Assembly (NCBI RefSeq): GCF_002221595.1
Contig: NZ_NHMP01000002.1
Coordinates: 186,001 to 250,000 of the forward strand
Reading direction: 5' to 3'
From: Turicimonas muris
GTDB lineage: Bacteria > Pseudomonadota > Gammaproteobacteria > Burkholderiales > Burkholderiaceae_F
Length of the DNA: 64,000 nucleotides
In this document: piece by piece, positions 45,133-54,024 of the stretch
Layout: every line of letters begins with the position of its first letter
Numbering within the stretch: the first letter of the stretch is position 1
Translations under genes and position numbers: made by a program
Notes under the pieces: generated by a model
Told to the model about the DNA's origin: nothing
Database searches by the model: none
Seen by the model: only the letters and a program-made list of their open reading frames with translations

Positions 45133-45927
45133 ATGTCAATTTTCACAAAATCTATTTTGTCTGCTGTTTTAGCCGTCGCATTTGTCGGAACAGCTGTTTC
45201 ACAAGAGTTTTCCCAAGATGCAAAGGAGTCCTACAGCCTTGGTGCTTCGTTAGGTAACTATCTTTCTTCTCAGGCTTATAAACAGTCTGAACTCGGTGTT
45301 CCTGTCAACATGGACCAGGTAATGGAAGGTCTGACAGATGCTCTGAAAAACAAGTCTAAGCTTACTGAAGAAGAGATCATCGCAGCTTTAAATACTAGGG
45401 CTGAAAAGCTGAATAAGCTTCATGAAGCTAGAGTCAAGCAGGTAAAAGAGAAAAACAAAGCTGAAAGCGAAGCTTATTTAGCCAAAAATAAAGCTCGCAA
45501 AGGCGTAAAACAGCTTGAATCAGGTCTGCAATATGAAGAACTTCAGGCTGGTACAGGAGCTGCTCCGAAGGAAGAAGATATAGTGACGATGGACTATGTC
45601 GGCAAGCTCGTAGACGGAACTCCCTTCACCAATTCTGAAGGAAAGACCGTTGAGGAAAAAGATGTTGTTATGACTCTTATCCCGGGCTTTAAAGAAGGTC
45701 TGTATCAAATGAAAGAAGGCGGCAAAGCGATTTTTGTTATTCCGGCTAGCCTGGCTTATGGCGAAGAAGGAGCAGGGCCAGTTCCGCCGGAATCCGCTTT
45801 GATTTTCGAAGTGACATTGAAAAAGGTCGAAAAACCCGGAGCTAATAAATCTGCCGATGGGCAATTGCCGGCTGGACATCCTAAAGTTGAAGGAAACCGT
45901 CCGAAGATGGCATGGCCGCACGGCTAA
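45133..45927 (+). CDS. mccB: MccB, periplasmic FKBP-type peptidyl-prolyl isomerase
   Basis: 264 aa: signal peptide (SAVLAVAFVGTAVSQ), an all-helical dimerisation domain of FkpA/Mip type (SYSLGASLGNYLSSQ, helix of EKLNKLHEARVKQVKEKNKA), then an FKBP domain (GLQYEELQAGTGA, VTMDYVGKLVDGTPFTNS, IPGFKEGLYQMKEGGKA, SLAYGEEGAGPVPPESALIF). mcc clusters contain such an isomerase, probably to help fold the multiheme MccA. A short Pro/Gly/His tail (MAWPHG) follows. Confidence 0.9.
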   Translation: MSIFTKSILSAVLAVAFVGTAVSQEFSQDAKESYSLGASLGNYLSSQAYKQSELGVPVNMDQVMEGLTDALKNKSKLTEEEIIAALNTRAEKLNKLHEARVKQVKEKNKAESEAYLAKNKARKGVKQLESGLQYEELQAGTGAAPKEEDIVTMDYVGKLVDGTPFTNSEGKTVEEKDVVMTLIPGFKEGLYQMKEGGKAIFVIPASLAYGEEGAGPVPPESALIFEVTLKKVEKPGANKSADGQLPAGHPKVEGNRPKMAWPHG

Positions 45928-46081
45928 TGAAATTACTAAATCTAATGAAGGGAGCTTTCTCGACATTAAGTTTTAGAGGTTCTGAAGCAATCCATTTGCG
46001 TAAGCAGCTGGTATGAGTTTCAGAGCACTTAGCTCAAAAGAATTATTGACAGACCAATCTCGTCCGTTATGGAGAATCACC

Positions 46082-46840
46082 GTGAGTAAAAACATCGATA
46101 GAAGAACATTTCTAGCCGGTACAACCGCGGGTTCCTTAGTTTTGTTAACCCTGGGAGGCTGTAAACCCGGAGACGACAAAAAGGCAGCCAACACTGCAGT
46201 TCAGACTGCGGTAGCAGCAGAGTCAGGCAGTGTCCAGCCTCATCCAGTTTATGGAATGGTCTTTGACCAGAATAAATGTATTGGATGCGGCGAGTGTAAG
46301 GATGCATGTAACGAAGCCAACAATCTTCCTCCCGGAATTTCAAGGCTTTTGTTGGAGCGTCAGACCACCCATATTCCGGGGACAACTTGTCCGATTTGCG
46401 GAGGTCCCGGAGACTGCGACTGTGAACGCGTTTATGTTCGAGTTTCCTGCCAGCAGTGCCAGGATGCACCTTGCGTAAGAGTATGTCCTACCGGTGCAGC
46501 GCACCGCGATCCGAAGACAAATATCGTGACTATGGATCCGGATCGTTGCGTAGGCTGCAAATACTGCATTGCGGCATGCCCGTACAATGTCCGTTTCATC
46601 AATTCTCAAACTAAAGTTGCCGATAACTGCAACTTCTGTTTGGATACCAGGTTGAGTAAAGGGCTGGAGCCTGCATGCGTTAACGCATGCCGTCATGGCG
46701 CCTTATATTTTGGCGATCTAAATGACCCTCAAAGTATTATCAGCAGGTTGCTGCGTGTCAAGGATACGGTACGAATTCGTGCTCATTTGGGAACGGATCC
46801 GAACCTGAGATATGTCCCTGTCACTAAACAAGGAGTCTGA
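46082..46840 (+). CDS. mccC: MccC, four-cluster ferredoxin-like electron-transfer subunit
   Basis: 252 aa from the GTG with TGGAGA upstream; a longer ORF start at 46013 adds 23 residues before the Tat motif. Tat signal NIDRRTFLAG and a lipobox-like LGGC. Four [4Fe-4S] cysteine sets: CIGCGECKDAC, CQQCQDAPCVRVCP, CVGCKYCIAACP, and CNFC...CVNACR, with an extra CPICGGPGDCDC insert. NrfC/TtrB-like; passes electrons from MccD to MccA in the periplasm. Confidence 0.92.
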   Translation: MSKNIDRRTFLAGTTAGSLVLLTLGGCKPGDDKKAANTAVQTAVAAESGSVQPHPVYGMVFDQNKCIGCGECKDACNEANNLPPGISRLLLERQTTHIPGTTCPICGGPGDCDCERVYVRVSCQQCQDAPCVRVCPTGAAHRDPKTNIVTMDPDRCVGCKYCIAACPYNVRFINSQTKVADNCNFCLDTRLSKGLEPACVNACRHGALYFGDLNDPQSIISRLLRVKDTVRIRAHLGTDPNLRYVPVTKQGV

Positions 46841-46842
46841 TT

Positions 46843-47781
46843 ATGCTGGATTTCACTATTGGTCTATCCGAAGGCGTAGCCTGGCCGTGGCCGATTGCCG
46901 TATATCTGTTTTTAGCAGGTATTTCCGGAGGTGCTGTAGCTATCGCTATTTGCTTAAATCTCTTCCGAGGAACACATCTAAATACTCCGATTATGAAAGC
47001 AGCCAGCTTGATCGGCTTTATTACGATCGTTCTCGGTATGATCTGTCTTGTCCTTGACTTGACTAATCCGCTCTTTTTCTGGCGTATTCTTGTTTACTAC
47101 AACCCAACCTCAGTGATGAGTATCGGCGTGATGGCACTTCTTTTCTACATCCCGTTGGTATTCGTATTGATGTGTGTTTCTTTGCAAACAGAAATTACGT
47201 CATTTAGCTGGCTCAAGTGGCTTGACCCCATTATTAGTTTCTGTGCCAAATTTAGAGTTATCTTAGATTGGCTGGTTCTAATCTTGGCCATTGCAATTTG
47301 TGCCTATACCGGATTCTTGATTTCTGCTCTTATCAGATTCCCTCTGATCAACACTGCTGTTCTTCCTGCTTTGTTCGTTGCTTCCGGCTTTTCTGCCGGT
47401 TGTGCAGCTACCAAGGTTCTTGCAGCTTGGTTGTTTGTTGCAGATCGTCATGGAAAAGATCTTCATGTCCTTCACGCTGCTGAATGGCCGATTATGGCGG
47501 TCGAAGCAATGTGCTTGTTGATGATTATGGTTGCTCTGGTCAGCGGCAATGCTGCTGCTCAAGCTGCTTCCGTAGCCTTTACAACAGGTATTTGGTCACA
47601 GGTATTCTGGATTGGGGCCGTGGGCGTTGGTTTCCTCGTTCCATTGGCTCTGAGTTTCTTCGGAAGCAAAGCATTCAGAGACAGTGCGGGCGCTTTCTAT
47701 ACATCAGGCATTGCGGCTATCTGCGGCATGATGTGCTTGCGTCTCTTCATCATCTACGCCGGCCAGATCAACGGCATGTAA
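46843..47781 (+). CDS. mccD: MccD, NrfD-family membrane quinol dehydrogenase subunit
   Basis: 312 aa, eight to nine hydrophobic helices, NrfD/PsrC fold (WPWPIAVYLFLAGISGGAVA at the start, FFWRILVYYNPTSVMSIGVM typical of the family). Oxidises menaquinol and hands electrons to MccC. It starts two bases after the mccC stop, coupled translation. Followed by a hairpin terminator before nosL. Confidence 0.92.
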   Translation: MLDFTIGLSEGVAWPWPIAVYLFLAGISGGAVAIAICLNLFRGTHLNTPIMKAASLIGFITIVLGMICLVLDLTNPLFFWRILVYYNPTSVMSIGVMALLFYIPLVFVLMCVSLQTEITSFSWLKWLDPIISFCAKFRVILDWLVLILAIAICAYTGFLISALIRFPLINTAVLPALFVASGFSAGCAATKVLAAWLFVADRHGKDLHVLHAAEWPIMAVEAMCLLMIMVALVSGNAAAQAASVAFTTGIWSQVFWIGAVGVGFLVPLALSFFGSKAFRDSAGAFYTSGIAAICGMMCLRLFIIYAGQINGM

Positions 47782-47788
47782 TTAAAAC

Positions 47789-47831
47789 AACTCTGTGCTT
47801 GGAACACTTTCTCAGCACAGAGTTCTTCTTT
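47789..47831 (+). terminator. Intra-locus terminator between mccD and nosL
   Basis: AACTCTGTGCT (47789-47799) pairs perfectly with AGCACAGAGTT (47814-47824), followed by CTTCTTTT. It separates the reductase genes from the copper-assembly genes, so the latter are expressed by read-through or from their own promoter. Confidence 0.8.
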
Positions 47832-47881
47832 TGGAGACCTCTCTGCACCGTGTAATAGGTGAAAAGGGTTAGAAATAACTT

Positions 47882-48382
47882 ATGAAAAAAATCTTTAGTC
47901 TTTTAGCCGCCGCTGCTTGTGTCTTAGTTATCGGAGGCTGTTCTTCAGAAAAAGATACCAAAACTTTTTCTCCTGCGGCTTTTACAAAACATGACCGTTG
48001 CCTTATTTGCGGCATGGTTATTCTCAACTATCCCGGAGCCAAGGCTCAGGTTTATGTAAAGGGTGAAAAAGAGCCGCTTAAGTTCTGCTCAGTAAAAGAC
48101 GGTTTCGTTTATTCCTTGCAACCGGAAAATGCCAAAAAAGTAGAGGCTTTCTTCGTGAGTGATTTCGGAAATACCAAAGATGCTCCTTTACACGAAAAAA
48201 TGCTCTTAGCTGAAAAAGCCGTCTATAACGCCGGCTCAGACGTCCGAGGAGCAATGGGTAAATCTATCCTGCCTTTCGCAAACAAAGAAGCAGTTGAAAA
48301 ATTTACCAAAGAGCATGGCGGCAAAATCGTTAATTATTCTGAAGTTAACCTAGAACTTCTGAAGTCATTAAAAGGTCATTAA
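47882..48382 (+). CDS. nosL: NosL-family copper chaperone lipoprotein
   Basis: 166 aa. Lipoprotein signal (LAAAACVLVIGGCSSEKD, lipobox IGGC). The NosL signature HDRCLICGMVILNYPGAKAQ with the Cys-x-x-Cys-Gly-Met Cu(I) site is at ~38-45, followed by FCSVKDGFVY. NosL-type proteins bring Cu(I) to periplasmic copper enzymes. Here no nosZ is present and the neighbour is mccA, whose active site holds Cu(I). The last base of its stop codon overlaps the nosD start. Confidence 0.92.
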   Translation: MKKIFSLLAAAACVLVIGGCSSEKDTKTFSPAAFTKHDRCLICGMVILNYPGAKAQVYVKGEKEPLKFCSVKDGFVYSLQPENAKKVEAFFVSDFGNTKDAPLHEKMLLAEKAVYNAGSDVRGAMGKSILPFANKEAVEKFTKEHGGKIVNYSEVNLELLKSLKGH

Positions 48383-49674
48383 TGACGTTAAGAGTTTTCG
48401 CTCTTATCCTTGCGCTTCTCGCATCAGCTGCCGGAAGCGCAGAATTGCAGGCGGATTCTGCAGCAAGCTTGGAAAAAGCTCTGAAATCGTCTGTGCCGGG
48501 AGATACTATCACTCTTGCTTCAGGTATTTATGAAGGCAATTTCTCGATCACCAAAAGCATTGTGTTAAAAGGAACCGAGAAAGCCGTAATTGATGGCGGC
48601 GACATAGGCTCTTGTCTGGTAGTTGAGGCTGATAACGTCACCCTTGAAAATCTGTCTCTGCAGAATTGCGGAAAAGATTTATATGAAAGACAGAGTGGTG
48701 TTCTTATAAAAGAAGGCTTCAGCGGCATCGATATTAAAAACTTGAAAATCAATACCGCTGGATTTGGAATTCGGGCTGATAAAGCTTCAGATATCAAAAT
48801 CTCCGGATGCAAGATTCGTGGATACAAACGCCGTCATGTTTTAGATCGCGGAGACGGTGTTTATTTCAATTATGTTAAAAAAGCTAAGCTTGTAAACAAC
48901 CGTGTCCTCTACACAAGAGACGGCTTTTACTTCGAAAATACAGATAACACAATATCCGAAGATAATTATTTTGCAGCTCTGCAGTATGGGATTCATTACA
49001 TGTACACCCGAGGAGACTCGGCTTTTAACAATGAAGCAAAGGCGTGCATCGGCGGATATGCCGTTATGAGTTCGGAAAGAGTTCGAGTAGCTGACAATAC
49101 CAGCAAGCGTACCGTTGAGTTCGGCATTCTTCTTAACGAAAGTGATAAATCGACGGTTGAAAATAATCATGTGACTAAAGTCAAAAATCCGCGAGGGAAG
49201 GCTTCATTGGATACCGAAGGAAAAGGCCTCTTTATCTATGGAGGAGGAACAAATATCGTTGATGGCAATACCTTCGAGGAATGCGAGATTGGGGTTGGAG
49301 TGGCCATGGGCGGAGAAGGAACGATTCTTTCCCGCAACCGCTTTATCCATAACCGTCAGCAGGTTCGCTATGTCGGCTCCGGTTCAGTTGAATGGAGCAT
49401 TAACGGAGTAGGAAATTTTTGGAGCAACTATCAAGGCTGGGATTTAAATCAAGATGGAATTGGGGACCAAGCTTATCAGCCGAACGATTCTCTCGACAGG
49501 CTGTTTTGGATGTATCCGCAAGCTCGGTTCCTGATGAACAGTCCTTTGGCTTCTCTTCTTCGTTATTTGAATGCTCAGTTTCAATTAGATAAGGGAAAAG
49601 GGATCGTGGATTCAAATCCACTAATTCAAGATCCGTTAAAACCAAAAAAGGATTGGCCGGTAAGTTCCAATTAA
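48382..49674 (+). CDS. nosD: NosD, periplasmic right-handed beta-helix copper-maturation protein
   Basis: 430 aa with signal peptide (FALILALLASAAGSA) and a long series of parallel-beta-helix rungs (VTLENLSLQNC, IDIKNLKINTAGFGIRADKA, DGFYFENTDNTISEDNYF, GIHYMYTRGDSAFNNEA). It works with the NosFY ABC module in supplying copper (or sulfur) to NosZ in denitrifiers; here MccA is the inferred client. Translationally coupled to nosL. Confidence 0.92.
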   Translation: MTLRVFALILALLASAAGSAELQADSAASLEKALKSSVPGDTITLASGIYEGNFSITKSIVLKGTEKAVIDGGDIGSCLVVEADNVTLENLSLQNCGKDLYERQSGVLIKEGFSGIDIKNLKINTAGFGIRADKASDIKISGCKIRGYKRRHVLDRGDGVYFNYVKKAKLVNNRVLYTRDGFYFENTDNTISEDNYFAALQYGIHYMYTRGDSAFNNEAKACIGGYAVMSSERVRVADNTSKRTVEFGILLNESDKSTVENNHVTKVKNPRGKASLDTEGKGLFIYGGGTNIVDGNTFEECEIGVGVAMGGEGTILSRNRFIHNRQQVRYVGSGSVEWSINGVGNFWSNYQGWDLNQDGIGDQAYQPNDSLDRLFWMYPQARFLMNSPLASLLRYLNAQFQLDKGKGIVDSNPLIQDPLKPKKDWPVSSN

Positions 49675-49762
49675 TGGGAACAAGCTGAGCCGGATGCCTC
49701 GATGAGAAAAATTCAGCTAAAACGTGGTTTAGAGCTTATTAAAACAAAAGTACTAAAAGAAG

Positions 49763-50638
49763 ATGACAGCAATTGAATGCCAAGATATTTCATTAAAGCG
49801 CGGAAAGGTATGTATCTTCAAAGATATCTCTCTTTCAATCAAGAGGGGACAATTCGTGGCGCTAATCGGACACAATGGAGCCGGTAAATCTTCTTTAATA
49901 AAAATGTTATTAGGGCTCATTGCTCCTTCTTCCGGAAAACTCTCCGTTCTCGGAAATAAACCAGGATCTGCTGCTAAAAAAATTGGATATTTACCTGAGA
50001 ATGTCAGTTTTTACGAAAACCTAACAGTTCAAGAAAACTTAAATTACTTTGCAGACCTCAAACAAGTTCCTAAGGCACGGGTTCAGGAACTTATTGAGAC
50101 ACTTCGACTTGCCAGAGTATCTAATCAGAAAGTTTCGTTGTGCTCCAAGGGGCAGCGTCAGCGCCTTGGCTTAGCCCAGGCCCTATTGACTAATCCGGAA
50201 TTGTTGTTTTTAGATGAACCAACTGTTGGACTTGACCCCCTCGCCTCTGACTTGATGTATAGCGAGTTGGTCAAATTAAAGAATAGCGGCAGTACAGTGG
50301 TAGTGTGTACCCACGAACTTTTATTGGTTGAGGATTTTATCGACCGTGCGGTTATTCTATGCAACGGCGTTAAAGTGGCAGACGGCACTGTAAGAAGCTT
50401 GAGCGAACAATTTGATGTTCCCTACGAAATCGTTTCTTCCAAGGCAGTGGATGTAGCCCGTTCGGACAGTAAACTTTCTGCCTTTCTGAAAGAAAATCGT
50501 TTGTTTTGTCCTGCCAATAAGCTTGAGAAGGCCCAAGAGTATTTGGAGGGAAAATACGGCATCAAAAGTGTACGGGTGGTTTCTCCCTCGCTCCTAGATA
50601 TATACAAGAAAGCCATAGGAAAGGGAAGACTGCAATGA
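49763..50638 (+). CDS. nosF: NosF, ABC-transporter ATPase
   Basis: 291 aa. Walker A GHNGAGKSSLIKML, a Q loop near GYLPENVSFYEN, signature CSKGQRQRLGLAQALL (SKGxRQR as typical for NosF), Walker B LLFLDEPTVGLDP, switch His in VCTHELLLVE. It powers the NosDFY complex. Overlaps nosY by 4 bases. Could also be read as a generic ABC-2 ATPase, but the nosD-nosF-nosY order decides. Confidence 0.92.
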   Translation: MTAIECQDISLKRGKVCIFKDISLSIKRGQFVALIGHNGAGKSSLIKMLLGLIAPSSGKLSVLGNKPGSAAKKIGYLPENVSFYENLTVQENLNYFADLKQVPKARVQELIETLRLARVSNQKVSLCSKGQRQRLGLAQALLTNPELLFLDEPTVGLDPLASDLMYSELVKLKNSGSTVVVCTHELLLVEDFIDRAVILCNGVKVADGTVRSLSEQFDVPYEIVSSKAVDVARSDSKLSAFLKENRLFCPANKLEKAQEYLEGKYGIKSVRVVSPSLLDIYKKAIGKGRLQ

Positions 50639-51441
50639 TGAAAAGAGCCTCTACTTGGGTTATCGCTTGTAAAGAATTTAAAGATACGGCACGTAGTTTC
50701 TGGCTTCTAGCCGGCTCCTGTCTCTTTGTTCTGACATCATTATCTGTTATATACGGAGTGGCTGCGTTAGGCGGAGATTTTACTTTCAGACCTCTGACTT
50801 CTGTAATGAATTCCTTGCTGATACTGGATGTCTTTCTTATTCCGCTTATCGCCGTTCTGATGGCTTACGATGCTTTTGTAGGAGAAAAGGAGCAAGGAAC
50901 TCTGCTTTTGCTTCTAACTTATCCAGTTAGCCGAACCGCATTACTAGTCGGAAAACTCTTAGGACAAGGATTTGCCTTCGGTTTATGTTTTCTTGTCGGC
51001 TCTTCTGTGTTACCAATTTTGTCGGCAGCACATTTGCTTCCTTATGATTTGATAGAAGTGTGTAAACTGACCTTTGCTTTGGCTATTTCCGGTTGGCTTT
51101 TAGGTCTGGTTTTTATTTTAATTTCATACGCAATTAGTCTTTGCGTCTCTACTAAAGCTCAGGCGTTAGCGGCATTACTTTTAATTTGGCTGGTTTCAGT
51201 TCTTCTCTACGATTTGGGACTTTTGATTTTCACAATTGCCTTTGAAGGAAAAATCACAAATGAATTGATGAACATTTGTTTGATGATTAACCCTTCAACC
51301 CTGTTTAGATTGTTAAATCATGACCTAATTGAAGCTCAAGTTCCTAGTCGGAATGCTCTGCTGATGGGAATGTATTTGTGTATTTGGTTTGTTGTTTTCT
51401 TCTTGATTGATCGTTGGTTATTGGTAAGAAGAACGTACTAA
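50635..51441 (+). CDS. nosY: NosY, ABC-2-type permease
   Basis: 268 aa, six hydrophobic helices. ABC-2 permease pattern with IACKEFKDTARSFWLLAG at the N-terminus and DAFVGEKEQGTLLLLLTYPVSRTAL (split at the GEKE loop). Membrane partner of NosF, contacting NosD in the periplasm. Overlaps the nosF stop and is followed 11 bases later by the TlpA-like gene. Confidence 0.92.
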   Translation: MMKRASTWVIACKEFKDTARSFWLLAGSCLFVLTSLSVIYGVAALGGDFTFRPLTSVMNSLLILDVFLIPLIAVLMAYDAFVGEKEQGTLLLLLTYPVSRTALLVGKLLGQGFAFGLCFLVGSSVLPILSAAHLLPYDLIEVCKLTFALAISGWLLGLVFILISYAISLCVSTKAQALAALLLIWLVSVLLYDLGLLIFTIAFEGKITNELMNICLMINPSTLFRLLNHDLIEAQVPSRNALLMGMYLCIWFVVFFLIDRWLLVRRTY

Positions 51442-51452
51442 AGGTTTTGAAA

Positions 51453-52046
51453 ATGAAATTTTTACTTAAATCACTTTGCTTTGCTGCGGCCTTAACTTTC
51501 TCGTTATCTACCAACGCTCAGGCAATCTTTTCCCCCGGACTCTACAGCACCGGCGAAGCTCTGAAAAAACCAAGAGTCATGAAGCCATTTGTAGAGTTTT
51601 CCAAGGCACGGAAGATGCCGGAGCTTAAAATCAAGAACCTCAAAGGAGAGCCCATTAAGCTTGAATCTTTGAAAGGTAAGTTGGTTATCTTAAATGTATG
51701 GGCTACATGGTGTACTCCTTGTATTCGCGAAATCCCTCAACTGGCCGAGCTGCAGAAGAAGTTGGCCGGTACGAATATCGAACTCGTGGGTGTATCTATC
51801 GACGCTAATCCGGCGGAAGTCGAAGAGTTTCTGAAGAAACATAAACAGACGGACTTTAAAACTTGGTTTGATACGACAACTTCTGTAGAGGCTGTAATGC
51901 CGATGGAAGTTGTGCCAACAAATTTTCTTCTTGACGCAAAGGGAAACTTGATCGGCTATCTTCCAGGCTTTCTTCCTTGGGATGATGAAAATATCCTTCC
52001 CTTTCTTAAGGTGTTAGAAAAGAAGTACGTACCGGCCACAAAATAG
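51453..52046 (+). CDS. TlpA-like periplasmic thioredoxin
   Basis: 197 aa from the ATG reading MKFLLKSLCFAAAL; signal peptide to about AQA (residue 23). Thioredoxin fold with IKLESLKGKLVILNVWATWC, active site WCTPC, VGVSIDANPAEVEEF, and the cis-Pro in EVVPTNFLLD. Probably keeps copper-site or heme-site cysteines reduced, or takes part in Cu transfer with NosL. Last gene before a terminator. Confidence 0.88.
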   Translation: MKFLLKSLCFAAALTFSLSTNAQAIFSPGLYSTGEALKKPRVMKPFVEFSKARKMPELKIKNLKGEPIKLESLKGKLVILNVWATWCTPCIREIPQLAELQKKLAGTNIELVGVSIDANPAEVEEFLKKHKQTDFKTWFDTTTSVEAVMPMEVVPTNFLLDAKGNLIGYLPGFLPWDDENILPFLKVLEKKYVPATK

Positions 52047-52098
52047 TGAATTTCCCAATCCTGTGGATTGCTTTGTATTTAGTTAACTTTGAGACTGA

Positions 52099-52155
52099 AA
52101 AAGGCCTGCGTTTTGACAATAGTTTTCAAAAGTTAGGTTTCTCGGCAGGCTTTTG
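52099..52155 (+). terminator. Terminator after the nos-like gene set
   Basis: AAAAGGCCTGC (52099-52109) pairs with GCAGGCTTTT (52145-52154) with one bulge; TTTT is part of the descending arm. Confidence 0.6.
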
Positions 52156-52206
52156 AAGGATAAGATAGAAAAAAGATAATAAGACGCAAGATTTGTTTTA
52201 AGGAAA

Positions 52207-54024
52207 ATGGTTTTAAGGTTGAATAGAACAACGAATTTGGGGCGCTTAGTCCTTATTTTCTGCATAACTATTTTTTTTACTTCTATTTCCAAAGTTTCTT
52301 TTGCCCTTCCGGATGATGGTCCGGTTAAATTAGCGGTGGTAAATAGTTATGACGCCGGTATATCCGCTAAGCACTTCAGCAATACTGTTGCAGCCATCCG
52401 TGCTGCGATCGCACCTCGTCGTCTAGAAGTACATTTTTATGATCAAGATGACTTCTTAAAGGATGCCGCCGAGAAGAAATTCGATCTTTCAATTGCCTCG
52501 AGTGGCTTAACCGCTATGATGAAGGCCTCCAGCGGAGGAATCTCTCTTCTAACTGCTATCAATAAGTGGACTCCCGATCCGAATAGAGCTAATGCCGGCG
52601 TCATCATCACGCACAAAGATAGGACCGACATCAATAATCTTGCCGATTTAAAGGGCAAAAAAGTTGGAGTTTCCAGTACTAAAGCCTTTGCAGGCTTTCT
52701 TGCAATCATGGGAGAGATTGAAACGGAGGGGTTGAATCCCAATAAGTTATTCGGTTCAGTGACCACTACCCATAAGCCCATGACGGATCTAGTTAAAAGG
52801 GTTCTTAACAAAGAAATCGAAGTAGCATTTATCGCAAGCTGTATTCTGGAGAATATGGAGCGTAAAAACTTTGAGGGTGACCTAAGCTCTATCAAAGTTG
52901 TTAATGAAAAATTTGACAATAACTTCTATTGTCGTCACTCTACTCACCTTTATCCCGGCTGGATGTTCTCCATTCAGCCGACGTTGGACTCTCCAACTCT
53001 ACGAGCAATTACCATAAGCTTGCTGCAGCTTCCCGTCGATAAAGATGAAGGTGCATATTGGACAGTAGCAAACGATTATGACCAGATGAATTTGCTCTTG
53101 GAGAAATCCCAAGTTAGATACTTAGAAGATAGAACTTTAGGTTGGCTTCTTCATTATTACCAGTGGTATTTCATCGCCGGCGCCGCTGTTTTGCTTCTGA
53201 TCCTGCTTAACTCAGTCTACCTAGGACTTGCGATCCGGAGAAAGACTCATCAGCTGCAGAAGAAAAATCAAGAAAACGAGGAGTACGAGAGAGAGAATAG
53301 AAAAATTCAGGAAAGGATTGAAAATTTGGAAAAGACTAATTCCATTGCGATTATTTCTGCCATGGTTGCCCATGAGCTGAAGCAGCCTCTAGGGGCGATC
53401 AACAATTATTCCGAGGCGCTTCTTAGACAACTTAGTCGGAATAAAAGTCCGTCGGAGAAGATTTTGAAGGAGGCTCTTTCAGAGATCAAGAGTGAAAGCA
53501 CCCGAGCTTCAGATATTATTGATTTCGTTCGAACGATTGGCCGCAAAGAGAGAAGGGAGAGAAAGCAATTTAATCTGGAGAGAACCGTCTCTAGGATTAT
53601 TAGCTTAATGAAGAGGTTAGGAAGGCTCAATCTAAATTGTACTTTGAGCGGCGACAAGGATTTGATAGTCTATGCGGATCCTCTTAATGTTGACCTGGTT
53701 TTAATCAATCTATTGAAAAATGCAGAAGAAGCCGTGGCAGGCCAGCCTTCTCCAAAAATTCATGTTGAAATTAAAAAGGTTGGATCAACGGCTCAGGTGA
53801 CAATCGAGGATAATGGACCGGAAATGAGTGATGAAAAATTGGCCTCTCTGAGCAATCTTGGCCATTCAAGTAAAAAAGATGGACTAGGATTAGGGTTGGC
53901 AATTGTTAGAGAACTTCTCGAGGCCAACGGCGGCTCACTTAAACTCTCGCGGGTTTCCACAGGGGGCCTTCTCTGTGTAGTAACGTTGCCATTAGCTTTG
54001 GAGGATGAGGATGAACTTAGATAA
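52207..54024 (+). CDS. TtrS-like sensor histidine kinase of the mcc locus
   Basis: 605 aa. N-terminal signal anchor (LVLIFCITIFFTSI), periplasmic PhnD/TctC-type sensor (VKLAVVNSYDAGISAKHF, DLSIASSGLTAMMKA, GVSSTKAFAGFLAIMGEIE, FIASCILENM), one membrane helix (WYFIAGAAVLLLILLNSVYL), coiled coil, H box VAHELKQPLGAINNY, N box NLLKNAEEAV, G box DGLGLGLAIVRELL. Same architecture as the kinase at 29966 and as the tetrathionate sensor TtrS. Sulfite or a related sulfur oxyanion is the inferred ligand. Overlaps its regulator by 20 bases. Confidence 0.9.
   Translation: MVLRLNRTTNLGRLVLIFCITIFFTSISKVSFALPDDGPVKLAVVNSYDAGISAKHFSNTVAAIRAAIAPRRLEVHFYDQDDFLKDAAEKKFDLSIASSGLTAMMKASSGGISLLTAINKWTPDPNRANAGVIITHKDRTDINNLADLKGKKVGVSSTKAFAGFLAIMGEIETEGLNPNKLFGSVTTTHKPMTDLVKRVLNKEIEVAFIASCILENMERKNFEGDLSSIKVVNEKFDNNFYCRHSTHLYPGWMFSIQPTLDSPTLRAITISLLQLPVDKDEGAYWTVANDYDQMNLLLEKSQVRYLEDRTLGWLLHYYQWYFIAGAAVLLLILLNSVYLGLAIRRKTHQLQKKNQENEEYERENRKIQERIENLEKTNSIAIISAMVAHELKQPLGAINNYSEALLRQLSRNKSPSEKILKEALSEIKSESTRASDIIDFVRTIGRKERRERKQFNLERTVSRIISLMKRLGRLNLNCTLSGDKDLIVYADPLNVDLVLINLLKNAEEAVAGQPSPKIHVEIKKVGSTAQVTIEDNGPEMSDEKLASLSNLGHSSKKDGLGLGLAIVRELLEANGGSLKLSRVSTGGLLCVVTLPLALEDEDELR

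Noticed and set aside
47882-51441. nosLDFY taken as evidence for nitrous oxide respiration
   Set aside because: No nosZ or nosR is present in the window and the genes directly follow mccABCD, so an N2O role is not supported here.
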